DNA from: Candidatus Kuenenia stuttgartensis
GTDB lineage: Bacteria > Planctomycetota > Planctomycetia > Isosphaerales > Isosphaeraceae
Assembly (NCBI GenBank): GCA_945872325.1
Contig: CAMBZY010000049.1
Span: 1-11,465, forward strand
Length of the DNA: 11,465 bases
Reading direction: 5' to 3'
Within the stretch, counting starts at the first letter, position 1. Each line of letters begins with the position of its first letter. Below, piece by piece: positions 1 to 7,169 of the stretch. Below the pieces are notes generated by a model that saw only the letters and a program-made list of their open reading frames with translations, was not told the origin of the DNA and did no database searches. Both the position numbers and the translations under genes were made by a program.

Positions 1-881
1 CCCAACGCGCCTGAATCCACAGCCACTGTCAATTCGTGGAGCATTTCGTGACCAGCCAGTGTGGCGTGATTCGTCTCCAGATTCAGCTTGAAGTGGTCCA
101 TTAAGTCATAGGTCCGCAAGAAGTTCAAGCACGCCGCTGCGTCCGAATCATACTGGTGCTTGGTCGGCTCCTTCGGCTTCGGCTCAATATAAAACTGGCC
201 TGTAAAGCCAATCGCTTTCTTGTAATCCACTGCCAAATGCAGAAACCGAGCCAGGTGATCCAGCTCGCGTTTCATATTCGTGTTGAGCATGGTCTGGTAG
301 CCTTCACGGCCTCCCCAGAACGTATAGCCTTCACCACCAAGATCATGCGTCACTTCCATGGCCTTTTTGACCTGCGAAGCTGCCATCGCAAACACTTCCA
401 CATTTGGGCTTGTCGATGCTCCCTGATTGTATCGAGGGTGCGTGAACAAATTCGCGGTGCCCCACAGAAGCTTGATACCAGTCCTCTGCTGCTCTTCTTT
501 GAGAACTTTGGCAACTTCGTCAAAATTCTTATGGCTTTCCGTCAGATTCTTCCCCTCAGGGGAAACGTCACGGTCATGGAACGCATAATAAGGCGCTCCC
601 AGTTTCGAGATAAACTCGAAGGCCATCCGAGCCCTTCGCTGAGCATTTGCGACCGAGTTTGTACCGTCTTCCCATGGCCTGACGGCTGTTCCCGCACCAA
701 ATGGGTCACCAAGTGGATTTGAGAACGTATGCCAATAGACGACTGAAAAACGCAAGTGGTCGCGCATCGTCTTGCCACCCACCAGCTCATCAGCGTTATA
801 GTGCTTGAACTCAAGTGGATTACGAGACTTAGGCCCACCAAATGCGATCTTGGAAATACCCGGGAAGAATTCTTGCGACAT
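1..881 (-). CDS. xylA: Xylose isomerase, class II (partial, C-terminus outside window)
   Basis: Xylose isomerase converts D-xylose to D-xylulose (and glucose to fructose) in the cytoplasm, using two divalent metal ions. Reading the minus strand from the ATG at 881 gives 293 residues open to the window edge, beginning MSQEFFPGISKIAFGG. The active-site landmarks are all present. FHDRD at 101-105 holds the catalytic His102 and Asp105. FWGGREGY lies at 188-195. YIEPKPKEPTKHQYD at 231-245 holds metal ligand Glu233 and substrate lysine Lys235. LNLETNHATLAGHE at 266-279 holds Glu269 and His272. Numbering runs one ahead of the E. coli enzyme. Family members of this class are about 440 residues, so roughly 145 residues with the last aspartate ligands lie off the window. 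AGGA at 889-892 sits 7 bases before the start. The gene is divergent from the TPR/ExbBD cluster. No frameshift or missing key residue is seen in the visible part. Confidence 0.97.
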   Translation of the reverse strand, partial: MSQEFFPGISKIAFGGPKSRNPLEFKHYNADELVGGKTMRDHLRFSVVYWHTFSNPLGDPFGAGTAVRPWEDGTNSVANAQRRARMAFEFISKLGAPYYAFHDRDVSPEGKNLTESHKNFDEVAKVLKEEQQRTGIKLLWGTANLFTHPRYNQGASTSPNVEVFAMAASQVKKAMEVTHDLGGEGYTFWGGREGYQTMLNTNMKRELDHLARFLHLAVDYKKAIGFTGQFYIEPKPKEPTKHQYDSDAAACLNFLRTYDLMDHFKLNLETNHATLAGHEMLHELTVAVDSGAL

Positions 882-934
882 GGTCGATTCCTGAACCTCT
901 TGCAACTTGGGCACAGATTGACCCAATGTCTTGC

Positions 935-963
935 ATAATCTAGTTTTGTGTCGTGTGGAACAA
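935..963 (-). promoter_or_regulatory. Possible xylA promoter
   Basis: On the minus strand TTGTTC (958-963) and GATTAT (935-940) are separated by 17 bases. They match the sigma-70 consensus at 3 of 6 and 4 of 6 positions and lie about 55 bases upstream of the xylA start. The match is weak and chance cannot be excluded. Confidence 0.3.
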
Positions 964-1122
964 GAGCTAAAGTGGCAAGCCCTTCCGCCGGACTGACCAA
1001 CCACTCTATCGCGAATCAGTCTAGCCGGAATCGAGAGGCAGGGCAACGGCAGGAATCGACTTTCTCGACGTCCTGTTTTTTTTCCAGACCACAGGGGCTT
1101 TATGTCAATCACTCCGAGAGGT

Positions 1123-1128
1123 TATGAT
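1123..1128 (+). promoter_or_regulatory. Possible -10 element for the TPR/ExbBD cluster
   Basis: TATGAT matches the -10 consensus at 5 of 6 positions. Transcription from it would begin near 1135, right at the upstream candidate ATG (1137). That favours the later ATG at 1206 with a leader of about 70 bases. No TTGACA-like -35 is present at 16-18 bases spacing and there is no TGN extension, so support is limited. Confidence 0.3.
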
Positions 1129-1205
1129 AAAGATCAATGAGCTACATTCATCTCCTGATCCAAAAATCTCGGTTGATTCAGCCCACCTCACACAGAGAAA
1201 CCGGC

Positions 1206-4016
1206 ATGAACTTCCAAAAATCGCCCTCCCCTGACCGCTCCTTTGGTGCTGCGGCTAACATTTTTCGCTTGTGGATTCTCGTCGCTATACTTTCGCAGAA
1301 TCTGTCAGGAGCTCAGGAAACCAAAAAATCTGCCCCGGCATCCGCTTCCGCCCAAAAGGCTGAAGAAACCTTTCTCAACGGCCTTTGGGCTCGTGGCTAT
1401 TACGACCTTGCCGATGACTATCTGGCGGAATTGAATAAACTCCAGAAAATCGATACAAAAAGAATCGACTGGCTCAAAGCCCGCTCTAAATTTGAAGAAG
1501 CCGGTGTTCAGGTCGACCTCAGTAAACGTCGCGGACTCCTGGAAAAATCTGTGACTGAAATGAGTCGGTCGATCTCCACGATGGAGGCCTCCGACGAATC
1601 CGTAAATGCCCGCCTGATCCAAGTCAAAGCGGTCATCGAATTGGCACACCTGCTGTTAGTGGATTCTCAAGATCAGCCCACCCCAAGCCAGGCTGAAGTC
1701 CTCTTAAAACAGTCCAGGGAACGACTCAGCGAAGCTCGCAAATACAACTCATCGCTAATTGACGGGCTCTTAAAACGCGAAAAAACATTCAAATTACCCG
1801 TATTACCTGACGATCCACGTCGCCCTGAATTTGAATCGACCCAGCTCGATCGGCTCAACGCACAATTGCAATCCGCCTTGATCGACTACGAAGAAGCTCA
1901 AACCTGGCCTGATAAATCCGATGAACGTCAGAAAAAGCTGACACAGGCAAATGAAATCCTCCAGAAATTATATGAGCAGAATCGTCAGCAGATTGCCGGC
2001 CAAAACGCTCGACTCTGGCAAGCCAAGTGCCTTCAAGAACTCGGTAAACTTCCCGAAGCCTCAGGCATTTACGGCGAATTGATTGATCAGGCTGACCAAG
2101 CATTAAAAACTATCAAACGAAGGGCCATGTATTTTCGTCTGCTAGCCTATCGCGACCGTGGCGATTTCGCTCTGGCCGCCGATGAGGCCAACCGCTGGCT
2201 CAGTACGTACCCCGATCAGGCCAGAACCGACGATGGGCTCGGCGTTCAGCTTGAATTGGCCCGAAATATCATTTTGCAATTTCCCAAGGCTGCCCCCAAA
2301 GAAAAATCGGCCGGCGAAAGAGTCGCTCGCGAACGGCTCAGTAGCGTCGTTCGTGTCTATTCACGACATCAGGCTGAAGCGCGAAAACTTTTAAACCAGA
2401 TTCGTAAATCTGGCCCTGAAATCAATCCCTCAAGGCTTGACTTGACTGCCGCCATGGCTGCTGGTCAGGAAGCCCTCGAATTAAAGGATTGGTCGAGAGC
2501 CGAGAAATGCTTTGAAGCAGCAACCGCAAAAGCACTGACTTCAAAAGATATTCCAAATTATGTCAAAGCCCGATATTTCCAGACCGTCGCCTTATTTCGC
2601 TCCGAAAAATATTATGAAGCCTATGTCCTCGGCAACCACATCGCACGCCGATACCCGAGTATCGCCCTATCGGCCAATTCCGCAGAAGTCGCCTGTGCTG
2701 CAATGACTTACGCTTATAACGACATGAAATCTGTTGATCCTGCATCCGACCTCAATCGACTCACAGAACTGGCCGTTTTTATCACGAAGACCTGGCCTGA
2801 TACCCCTCAGTCAGATTCCTCACGAATCACCATGGCCGAAATCGCACGCGGGCAAGGCCGATACGATGAAGCTGCCAAGGCTCTTAATGCAATCCCGCCG
2901 ACCTCCGAACAGTTTGGCGATGCTCAGGCCAAGCTAGGCCTGGTGCTTTGGCGGAAAAGCCAGTCTCTTAATAAAGAGTCTGCAAAAACAGAGGTCGATA
3001 AAAATGCAACAGATGCCATCGCTGCATTCCGAAAATCGATCGAAATCCGATCAAAAAGTGGTGTTCCTGACGAAGATCTCAAAGTGATCGGCACCCGCCT
3101 TGATCTGGCGGATGCCCTGATTATGATAGGAAACCCGGCAGAATCCATCACCATTCTCAACGAATCCGAATCTCATCTCAATCAAGCTCCTGCTGAACTT
3201 CAGTCACGATTTCGGCGCACAAAAGTTCGGGCTCTGATTGCATCCGACCAGCTTGACCAAGCTTTAAATGACCTCCAGAAAGCCGAAAAATCAGGCCAAA
3301 ACGCCGACGAACTCTCGTCATTGTATTTCCAGCTCGGTCAATCCATTCAAGATGAAATGAAAGAACTGCAAGCCAAAAGTGATGGCCGGCTTGTACGTGT
3401 CCGTCAATCTTACCAGTCTTTCCTGAAGTCTCTGGCTGGAAGCAAAGCTGGCGATTCCTGGCAAGCACTTCAATGGGTCGCTGAAGCCCAACTCGAAAAT
3501 AATCAGCCGGCAGCCGCTTTGGCCACGTTTGATCAGATCCATTCAAAATATATAAAGCAAGAAAGTTTTGAACGCGATCCCGCGAATGCTCAGCGCATCA
3601 CACGCACCCTGATCAAAACGGCTGAAGCAGCCAGAAAATCGGGCCAATTCCAGCAAGCCAATTCAACTTTAATGTCGCTTAAGGCGAAAAACCCCAACCT
3701 TTTGCCACTCATGATGGAACAAGGCCGATTGCTCGAAGATTCTGGCAAATCCTCAGAAGCATTTCTGCACTGGCGAACGCTCGCCACCCGGCTTGGGAAT
3801 TTAACACCACGCCCCACGGAATATTATGAGTCGTGGATTGAAGTCGCCCATAGCCTTGAAAAACAAGGGAAATCTGCGACAGCCAAACAGACTCTGGCTG
3901 GAATTCTCAGGCTTGGTGGAACAAAAATTCCTCCTGAATGGAAATCCGCAATCGAATCCGAAATCAAACGCTTGTCAAGTTCGACTACACCTAAAAAAAC
4001 TGGAGTAAAGTCATGA
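1206..4016 (+). CDS. Large secreted TPR-repeat protein
   Basis: The protein has 936 residues from the chosen start (959 if begun at the in-frame ATG at 1137). The 1206 start puts a usual-length signal peptide at the front: a basic stretch, then LWILVAILSQNLSG with likely cleavage after SGA near residue 36. There is no lipobox cysteine. The rest is helical and rich in Ala, Gln, Lys and Glu. TPR-like helix pairs with the spacing of paired small residues occur around residues 255-345 (for example LQELGKLPEASGIYGELI), 415-505, 541-565 (GQGRYDEAAKALNAIPP), 635-715, 752-784 (ENNQPAAALATFDQIHSKY), 801-860 and 876-903. TPR solenoids bind proteins, so it is probably an exported scaffold or partner of the ExbB/ExbD motor encoded downstream. 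It is the first gene of the cluster and its stop overlaps the next start (ATGA at 4013). Enzymatic domains are not seen. The exact partner is unknown. Confidence 0.88.
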   Translation: MNFQKSPSPDRSFGAAANIFRLWILVAILSQNLSGAQETKKSAPASASAQKAEETFLNGLWARGYYDLADDYLAELNKLQKIDTKRIDWLKARSKFEEAGVQVDLSKRRGLLEKSVTEMSRSISTMEASDESVNARLIQVKAVIELAHLLLVDSQDQPTPSQAEVLLKQSRERLSEARKYNSSLIDGLLKREKTFKLPVLPDDPRRPEFESTQLDRLNAQLQSALIDYEEAQTWPDKSDERQKKLTQANEILQKLYEQNRQQIAGQNARLWQAKCLQELGKLPEASGIYGELIDQADQALKTIKRRAMYFRLLAYRDRGDFALAADEANRWLSTYPDQARTDDGLGVQLELARNIILQFPKAAPKEKSAGERVARERLSSVVRVYSRHQAEARKLLNQIRKSGPEINPSRLDLTAAMAAGQEALELKDWSRAEKCFEAATAKALTSKDIPNYVKARYFQTVALFRSEKYYEAYVLGNHIARRYPSIALSANSAEVACAAMTYAYNDMKSVDPASDLNRLTELAVFITKTWPDTPQSDSSRITMAEIARGQGRYDEAAKALNAIPPTSEQFGDAQAKLGLVLWRKSQSLNKESAKTEVDKNATDAIAAFRKSIEIRSKSGVPDEDLKVIGTRLDLADALIMIGNPAESITILNESESHLNQAPAELQSRFRRTKVRALIASDQLDQALNDLQKAEKSGQNADELSSLYFQLGQSIQDEMKELQAKSDGRLVRVRQSYQSFLKSLAGSKAGDSWQALQWVAEAQLENNQPAAALATFDQIHSKYIKQESFERDPANAQRITRTLIKTAEAARKSGQFQQANSTLMSLKAKNPNLLPLMMEQGRLLEDSGKSSEAFLHWRTLATRLGNLTPRPTEYYESWIEVAHSLEKQGKSATAKQTLAGILRLGGTKIPPEWKSAIESEIKRLSSSTTPKKTGVKS
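4002..4016 (+). promoter_or_regulatory. Coupled start: GGAG and ATGA overlap
   Basis: GGAG at 4002-4005 lies 7 bases before the ATG at 4013. That ATG shares its last two bases with the TGA stop of the large TPR gene. This arrangement normally couples translation of the two genes and fixes the start of the second TPR protein. Confidence 0.75.
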
Positions 4017-5095
4017 CTATGAAATGGTTTAAACTGAAAACGCTTATGATCCGATTTTTCAGCATTCTAGTTCTAATCCTGGCAATATCGTCAAAAGCCA
4101 GTGCACAGACCGACGAAATCCAATTAAAACCAATGACTGGTCAAACAACTGGCAAGATTATTCGAGGAACAATTCAGAGCGAATCCCCTCGCGAAATTAA
4201 AATAACGGTCTCTGGCAAAACAGAAACCATTATGGTCGATGACCTTGCGAACATTGATTATGCCAATACACCCGCAGCTTTTTTTGAGGCAAAACAGAGA
4301 GAAAAGTCGGGCGACTATATGGCAGCTCTTGAGAGTTACAAAAGAGCATCGAATGCAAGTGGAGTCAGGCCCTTCGTATTGCAACTCGTAAAATTCCGAT
4401 ATGCGACCGCCCTTGCGGAGGCCAGTTTGTCAGACGACAAAAAAACTCCAGAAGCCATCGACGCGCTTCAGGATTTCGTGAAATCCAACCCCTCATCAAG
4501 GCACACTCCAGATGCCTCTGAACAGCTCCTGAATCTTGTCAGAAGCGGTTCTGATCCCGCAAAAGTCGACTCAGTGCTAGCCGACATGGCAAAGATTCCA
4601 GGTGCCCAAGCCCGTTCGAACGTTTTGAGGGCCGGATTACTAACAGATCGGGGCAAGCCCGAGGAAGCTTTGAAATTAATAGCTTCTACAAAATCTCAAA
4701 TCCCTAAAAATTCGGAACTCGAGCGCATCGCCCAATCCGTCCAGATCAACGCGCTCGTCGGCCAGAAAAACTTCGCAGAAGCTGAAAAACAGGCCAGAAC
4801 TCTGATCGAATCCACCTCTCCTGAAGACACCAATGCACTGGCCCCTGCATATAACGCCCTTGGAGACTGCCTGAGAGCTGCCGGCAAGCCCAAAGATGCC
4901 ATGATTGCATATCTTCATACGGAAATCCTTTACGACAAAGCTGCTGACGAACACGCCAGAGCCCTTTCTGCAATCACTCAATTATGGCGAATCCTCGAAA
5001 AGCCTGATCGTGCCGAACAGACACTCAATAAACTCGCCTCAGCCTATCCACGCAGCCCATGGCTGAAAAAAGCCCAAGGCGTAACCAAGCCATGA
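4013..5095 (+). CDS. Secreted TPR-repeat protein with small N-terminal beta domain
   Basis: The protein has 360 residues. The N-terminus is a clear signal peptide: basic residues, then the hydrophobic run IRFFSILVLILAISS and an AxA site, KASA before Gln32. Residues 44-83 look like a short beta-rich module (GKIIRGTIQSESPREIKITV, then a V-D-D-L-A-N-I-D-Y end), resembling a small barrel that precedes TPRs in planctomycete proteins. TPR-like helix pairs follow at about 87-112 (AKQREKSGDYMAALESYKRA), 125-158, 203-228 (LLTDRGKPEEALKLIA), 240-268 (LVGQKNFAEAEKQARTLI), 277-306 (YNALGDCLRAAGKPKDAMIAY) and 316-345. The gene overlaps the upstream TPR gene and lies 74 bases before exbB, so the product probably works with both outside the inner membrane. 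Its substrate or partner cannot be told from sequence. ATG at 4019 (residue 3) is an equally possible start. Confidence 0.88.
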   Translation: MTMKWFKLKTLMIRFFSILVLILAISSKASAQTDEIQLKPMTGQTTGKIIRGTIQSESPREIKITVSGKTETIMVDDLANIDYANTPAAFFEAKQREKSGDYMAALESYKRASNASGVRPFVLQLVKFRYATALAEASLSDDKKTPEAIDALQDFVKSNPSSRHTPDASEQLLNLVRSGSDPAKVDSVLADMAKIPGAQARSNVLRAGLLTDRGKPEEALKLIASTKSQIPKNSELERIAQSVQINALVGQKNFAEAEKQARTLIESTSPEDTNALAPAYNALGDCLRAAGKPKDAMIAYLHTEILYDKAADEHARALSAITQLWRILEKPDRAEQTLNKLASAYPRSPWLKKAQGVTKP

Positions 5096-5154
5096 TCCGT
5101 CTTCACTTCAAGTACAATTCTTTCGAACAATCCCACCTCAATTCCATATCGATC

Positions 5155-5172
5155 CGGGAGTCATTCGCAATG
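5155..5172 (+). promoter_or_regulatory. Ribosome binding site that sets the ExbB start
   Basis: CGGGAG at 5155-5160 is followed by 9 bases and ATG at 5170. The open frame also contains ATGs at 5059 and 5092, but neither has a good site, and only 5170 puts a signal peptide at the very N-terminus. Confidence 0.75.
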
Positions 5173-6108
5173 TCGCGATTCCGTCAGATTCCAAGATTCC
5201 TTACAGCACTTTTAACCTGTATTGCATTAGCCCCGGTTGCAATGGCTCAGGAACCTGCCAAAACGGCTCAACCTCCTGCCACTAAATCGGCTGAACCAGC
5301 TGCTAAACCAGCCACTCAAGACCCTGCTCCAGTACAAGTTCCAGCCGCAAATACAGAAGCCGCACCTGCGGTAGCACCTTCTTCTGCACCTGCTCCATCA
5401 ACAAATACTCCTTCGGCTCCGCCTCAACAGGAAAGCCTGCTGCTTTGGATTTATAAGGCTGAAGGGATTTTCTTTTTCCCTCAATTATTCATGTCCATCG
5501 GCCTTGTTGCCATGATTGTGCTTTATAGCATGCAGGTTGGACGCAAAGAATTTATGCCTTTGGATTTTCTTGACGGTATGGAAAACCTGACTAAAGAAAA
5601 GAAATATCAAGAAGCCTACGACCTCTCCAAATCCAATAATTCACTGATCGGGCGACTGCTTACAGCAGGTGTGGTAAGGCTTCAAACCTCTGGTGGACAA
5701 TATCCTCAGGCACTTGAAGCCATGCAGGAAGTTGGTGAGGATGAGGGCATGAAATTCGACCACAGATTGAGTTATCTCGCCATGCTTGCCAATATTGCAA
5801 CCATGGTGGGCCTGCTCGGGACAGTTTGGGGCATGGTGGCGGCCTTCATGGTGATCGCCCAAAGCGATACAAGCCCTAAACCAAGCGAACTGGCGACCGG
5901 CGTAAGTCAGGCACTTGTCACCACCGTTTGGGGCTTGCTTCAAGCGATTCCGGCGATTGTGGCGCATACCGTGATTAAAAACCGGATTTCCCGAATGATG
6001 CTTGAAACCGGGATCACTGCCGAACGCTTGCTGAGCCGGTTCCAAAGCCTGACCAAACCTTCGAAATCGGCGTCCTCAGCCACCACCACAACCGGCCCCT
6101 CTATCTAA
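5170..6108 (+). CDS. exbB: ExbB/TolQ/MotA-family proton channel protein
   Basis: ExbB-type proteins form an inner-membrane pentamer around ExbD and use the proton gradient to do mechanical work at the outer membrane. From ATG 5170 the product has 312 residues. A signal peptide occupies 1-27 (ends VAMA before Gln27). A linker very rich in Ala and Pro covers about 28-88. The family core follows: TM1 at about 101-121, a cytoplasmic region at 122-200 (KEKKYQEAYDL, GRLLTAGV), TM2 at about 201-229 with MVGLLGTVWGMVAAF, and TM3 at about 246-267 with ALVTTVWGLLQAIPAIVAH. Thr218 and Thr252 correspond to the conserved pore threonines of E. coli ExbB (Thr148, Thr181). The position of the conserved pore glutamate (E. 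coli Glu176) reads Gln247. The cleaved leader plus a long periplasmic extension resembles ExbB of pseudomonads rather than E. coli. Two ExbD genes follow directly, which supports the assignment. The symbol is a family label; TolQ is an equal alternative. Confidence 0.93.
   Translation: MSRFRQIPRFLTALLTCIALAPVAMAQEPAKTAQPPATKSAEPAAKPATQDPAPVQVPAANTEAAPAVAPSSAPAPSTNTPSAPPQQESLLLWIYKAEGIFFFPQLFMSIGLVAMIVLYSMQVGRKEFMPLDFLDGMENLTKEKKYQEAYDLSKSNNSLIGRLLTAGVVRLQTSGGQYPQALEAMQEVGEDEGMKFDHRLSYLAMLANIATMVGLLGTVWGMVAAFMVIAQSDTSPKPSELATGVSQALVTTVWGLLQAIPAIVAHTVIKNRISRMMLETGITAERLLSRFQSLTKPSKSASSATTTTGPSI
5251..5433 (+). other. Ala/Pro-rich low-complexity segment of ExbB
   Basis: These bases encode about 60 residues, mostly Ala, Pro, Thr, Gln and Ser, between the signal peptide and TM1. 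Such a segment is expected to be extended and unstructured on the outer side of the inner membrane. It has no counterpart in E. coli ExbB. Confidence 0.8.
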
Positions 6109-6154
6109 CCAAGTTGCATCTGCCCAAAATACAATCGGGCCAGATACATCAGCC

Positions 6155-6170
6155 GGAGAGTGATCCCATG
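6155..6170 (+). promoter_or_regulatory. Ribosome binding site that sets the first ExbD start
   Basis: GGAGAG at 6155-6160 precedes the ATG at 6168 with 9 bases after GGAG. An ATG at 6114 in the same frame lacks a site and would add 18 residues not typical of ExbD. Confidence 0.75.
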
Positions 6171-6644
6171 AAGTTGCGTAAATCTCATTCCACCTCAGAA
6201 GATGCCGTGCTCGACATGACCCCCATGATCGACATGACATTTCAACTCATCGCATTTTTCATGTTCACCCTGAATTTCTCCAACGACCTCCTCGATGAAC
6301 GCGTGCGTCTACCGCTTGCCGATTCCGCCACACCGACAACCCAGTCGCCGCAATCGCCAATTTATATCAACATGAGTCGCGATGGAATGGTTTATCTTCT
6401 AGGTGGAGAATCGGCTGACCCTCAGGCAGATGCCTCCACCATTCGGCGGCACCTTGCTGTTGAAGCTCAGTTGGCCAAAGTCAACATGAAAGTTGCTGGA
6501 GTCGATCCCACCGCTGGCCTCTGGACAACCATCGTGATTAGGGCTGACGACAATGCACCCTACGGCTCGGTACAGAAAGTCATCCAGATTGCTCAACAGA
6601 CAGGCTTTACAAAATTCTGGCTCAGAGCAACAAAATCCCAGTAA
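6168..6644 (+). CDS. exbD: ExbD/TolR-family protein, first copy
   Basis: ExbD-type proteins sit with one helix inside the ExbB pore and a domain in the periplasm; the helix carries the proton-binding aspartate. This product has 158 residues: a short cytoplasmic N-terminus with basic residues, then LDMTPMIDMTFQLIAFFMF with Asp22 at the position of E. coli ExbD Asp25, and a helix at about 19-38. The periplasmic domain covers about 60-155 and ends in the familiar IVIRADDNAPYGSVQKVIQI and GFTKFWLRA segments. Length is usual for the family. The gene lies 59 bases after exbB and 66 bases before a second, different ExbD gene. The linker at 50-64 is rich in Thr, Pro and Gln. Function as a motor subunit is confident; the machine it drives is not known. 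Confidence 0.93.
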   Translation: MKLRKSHSTSEDAVLDMTPMIDMTFQLIAFFMFTLNFSNDLLDERVRLPLADSATPTTQSPQSPIYINMSRDGMVYLLGGESADPQADASTIRRHLAVEAQLAKVNMKVAGVDPTAGLWTTIVIRADDNAPYGSVQKVIQIAQQTGFTKFWLRATKSQ

Positions 6645-6710
6645 GTAAACTTTTCTGGTATTTATATGAGACATTGTGATTCAAAGCCCTGCAATTGAAA
6701 GTGAAATCCG

Positions 6711-7169
6711 ATGAAGTTCCGCAAGACTGGTTCCAGCGAATCCAAAGTCTCTCTTGAAATGACGCCGATGATCGACGTTGTTTTCCAACTCCTGATTTTC
6801 TTCATGTTCACTTTTAAAATCGTGACTGTCGAAGGTGAATTTGCTATCACCATGCCTGCCGCTGAACAGGGCTCCGCAGCTCCTACCAGTGAGAATATCA
6901 CAGCACTTCCCGACATCCAGGTGCGTTTATCCGCTTCACCCACTGGTGAACTAGCAGGAATTCAGGTAGGCGACAATCAAATGCAATCGCTTGACCAGTT
7001 GGCACAGACATTGAAAGAGATTGTCGGAGATGATCCGCAACTTGCCAGCGACGTAGAAATGCAAATCGTTGCGCCTGATCACTTAAAATACGGATTTGTC
7101 GTAGGCACGATCAATGCCGCAGCAAAGGTCAGAATTCAAAAAATCAAGTTCAATCCGCCAGGCTCATAA
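6711..7169 (+). CDS. ExbD/TolR-family protein, second copy
   Basis: The product has 152 residues and is a paralogue of the protein encoded just upstream. The N-terminal part is nearly the same: MKFRK start, then LEMTPMIDVVFQLLIFFMF with Asp22 as the proton-carrying residue and one helix at about 19-38. The periplasmic domain (about 65-147) is quite different from copy one. It has VRLSASPTGELAGIQVGD, MQSLDQLAQTLKEIVG and IVAPDHLKYGFVVGTINAA, and lacks the IRAD-type strand. This points to two roles within one ExbB pore or to a mixed ExbD pair. The start at 6711 follows only a weak purine-rich stretch (GAAAGTG), but the N-terminus matches the family. The stop TAA overlaps the next ATG by one base, so the two are likely coupled. 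Confidence 0.92.
   Translation: MKFRKTGSSESKVSLEMTPMIDVVFQLLIFFMFTFKIVTVEGEFAITMPAAEQGSAAPTSENITALPDIQVRLSASPTGELAGIQVGDNQMQSLDQLAQTLKEIVGDDPQLASDVEMQIVAPDHLKYGFVVGTINAAAKVRIQKIKFNPPGS

Larger units (their letters stand above)
882..1205. other. Divergent intergenic region between xylA and the TPR/ExbBD cluster
   Basis: This stretch of about 324 bases must hold the promoters for both directions. On the minus strand a weak xylA promoter can be proposed at 935-963. On the plus strand TATGAT at 1123-1128 is a good -10 match, but no matching -35 is visible. A run of eight T lies at 1076-1083. No convincing operator palindrome, such as a sugar-repressor site, stands out. If translation of the first TPR gene begins at 1137 instead of 1206, the gap shrinks to 255 bases. 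Confidence 0.6.

Noticed and set aside
156..722. Open frame of 188 codons on the plus strand
   Set aside because: It lies wholly antisense to xylA, whose minus-strand product has all active-site motifs; the plus product has no recognisable features.
542..1000. Minus-strand open frame of 152 codons
   Set aside because: It is an out-of-frame shadow of xylA on the same strand, is rich in Arg/Ser/Trp, and has no ribosome site or family likeness.
1057..1083. Short TCGA/TCGA inverted repeat followed by eight T, terminator-like
   Set aside because: The stem has only about four pairs and no plus-strand gene lies upstream to be terminated.
5059..5169. Longer N-terminus for ExbB from ATG 5059 or 5092 (the latter in an ATGA overlap)
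   Set aside because: CGGGAG and a clean signal peptide point to ATG 5170. The 5092 overlap is tempting but would place 26 residues before the signal peptide.
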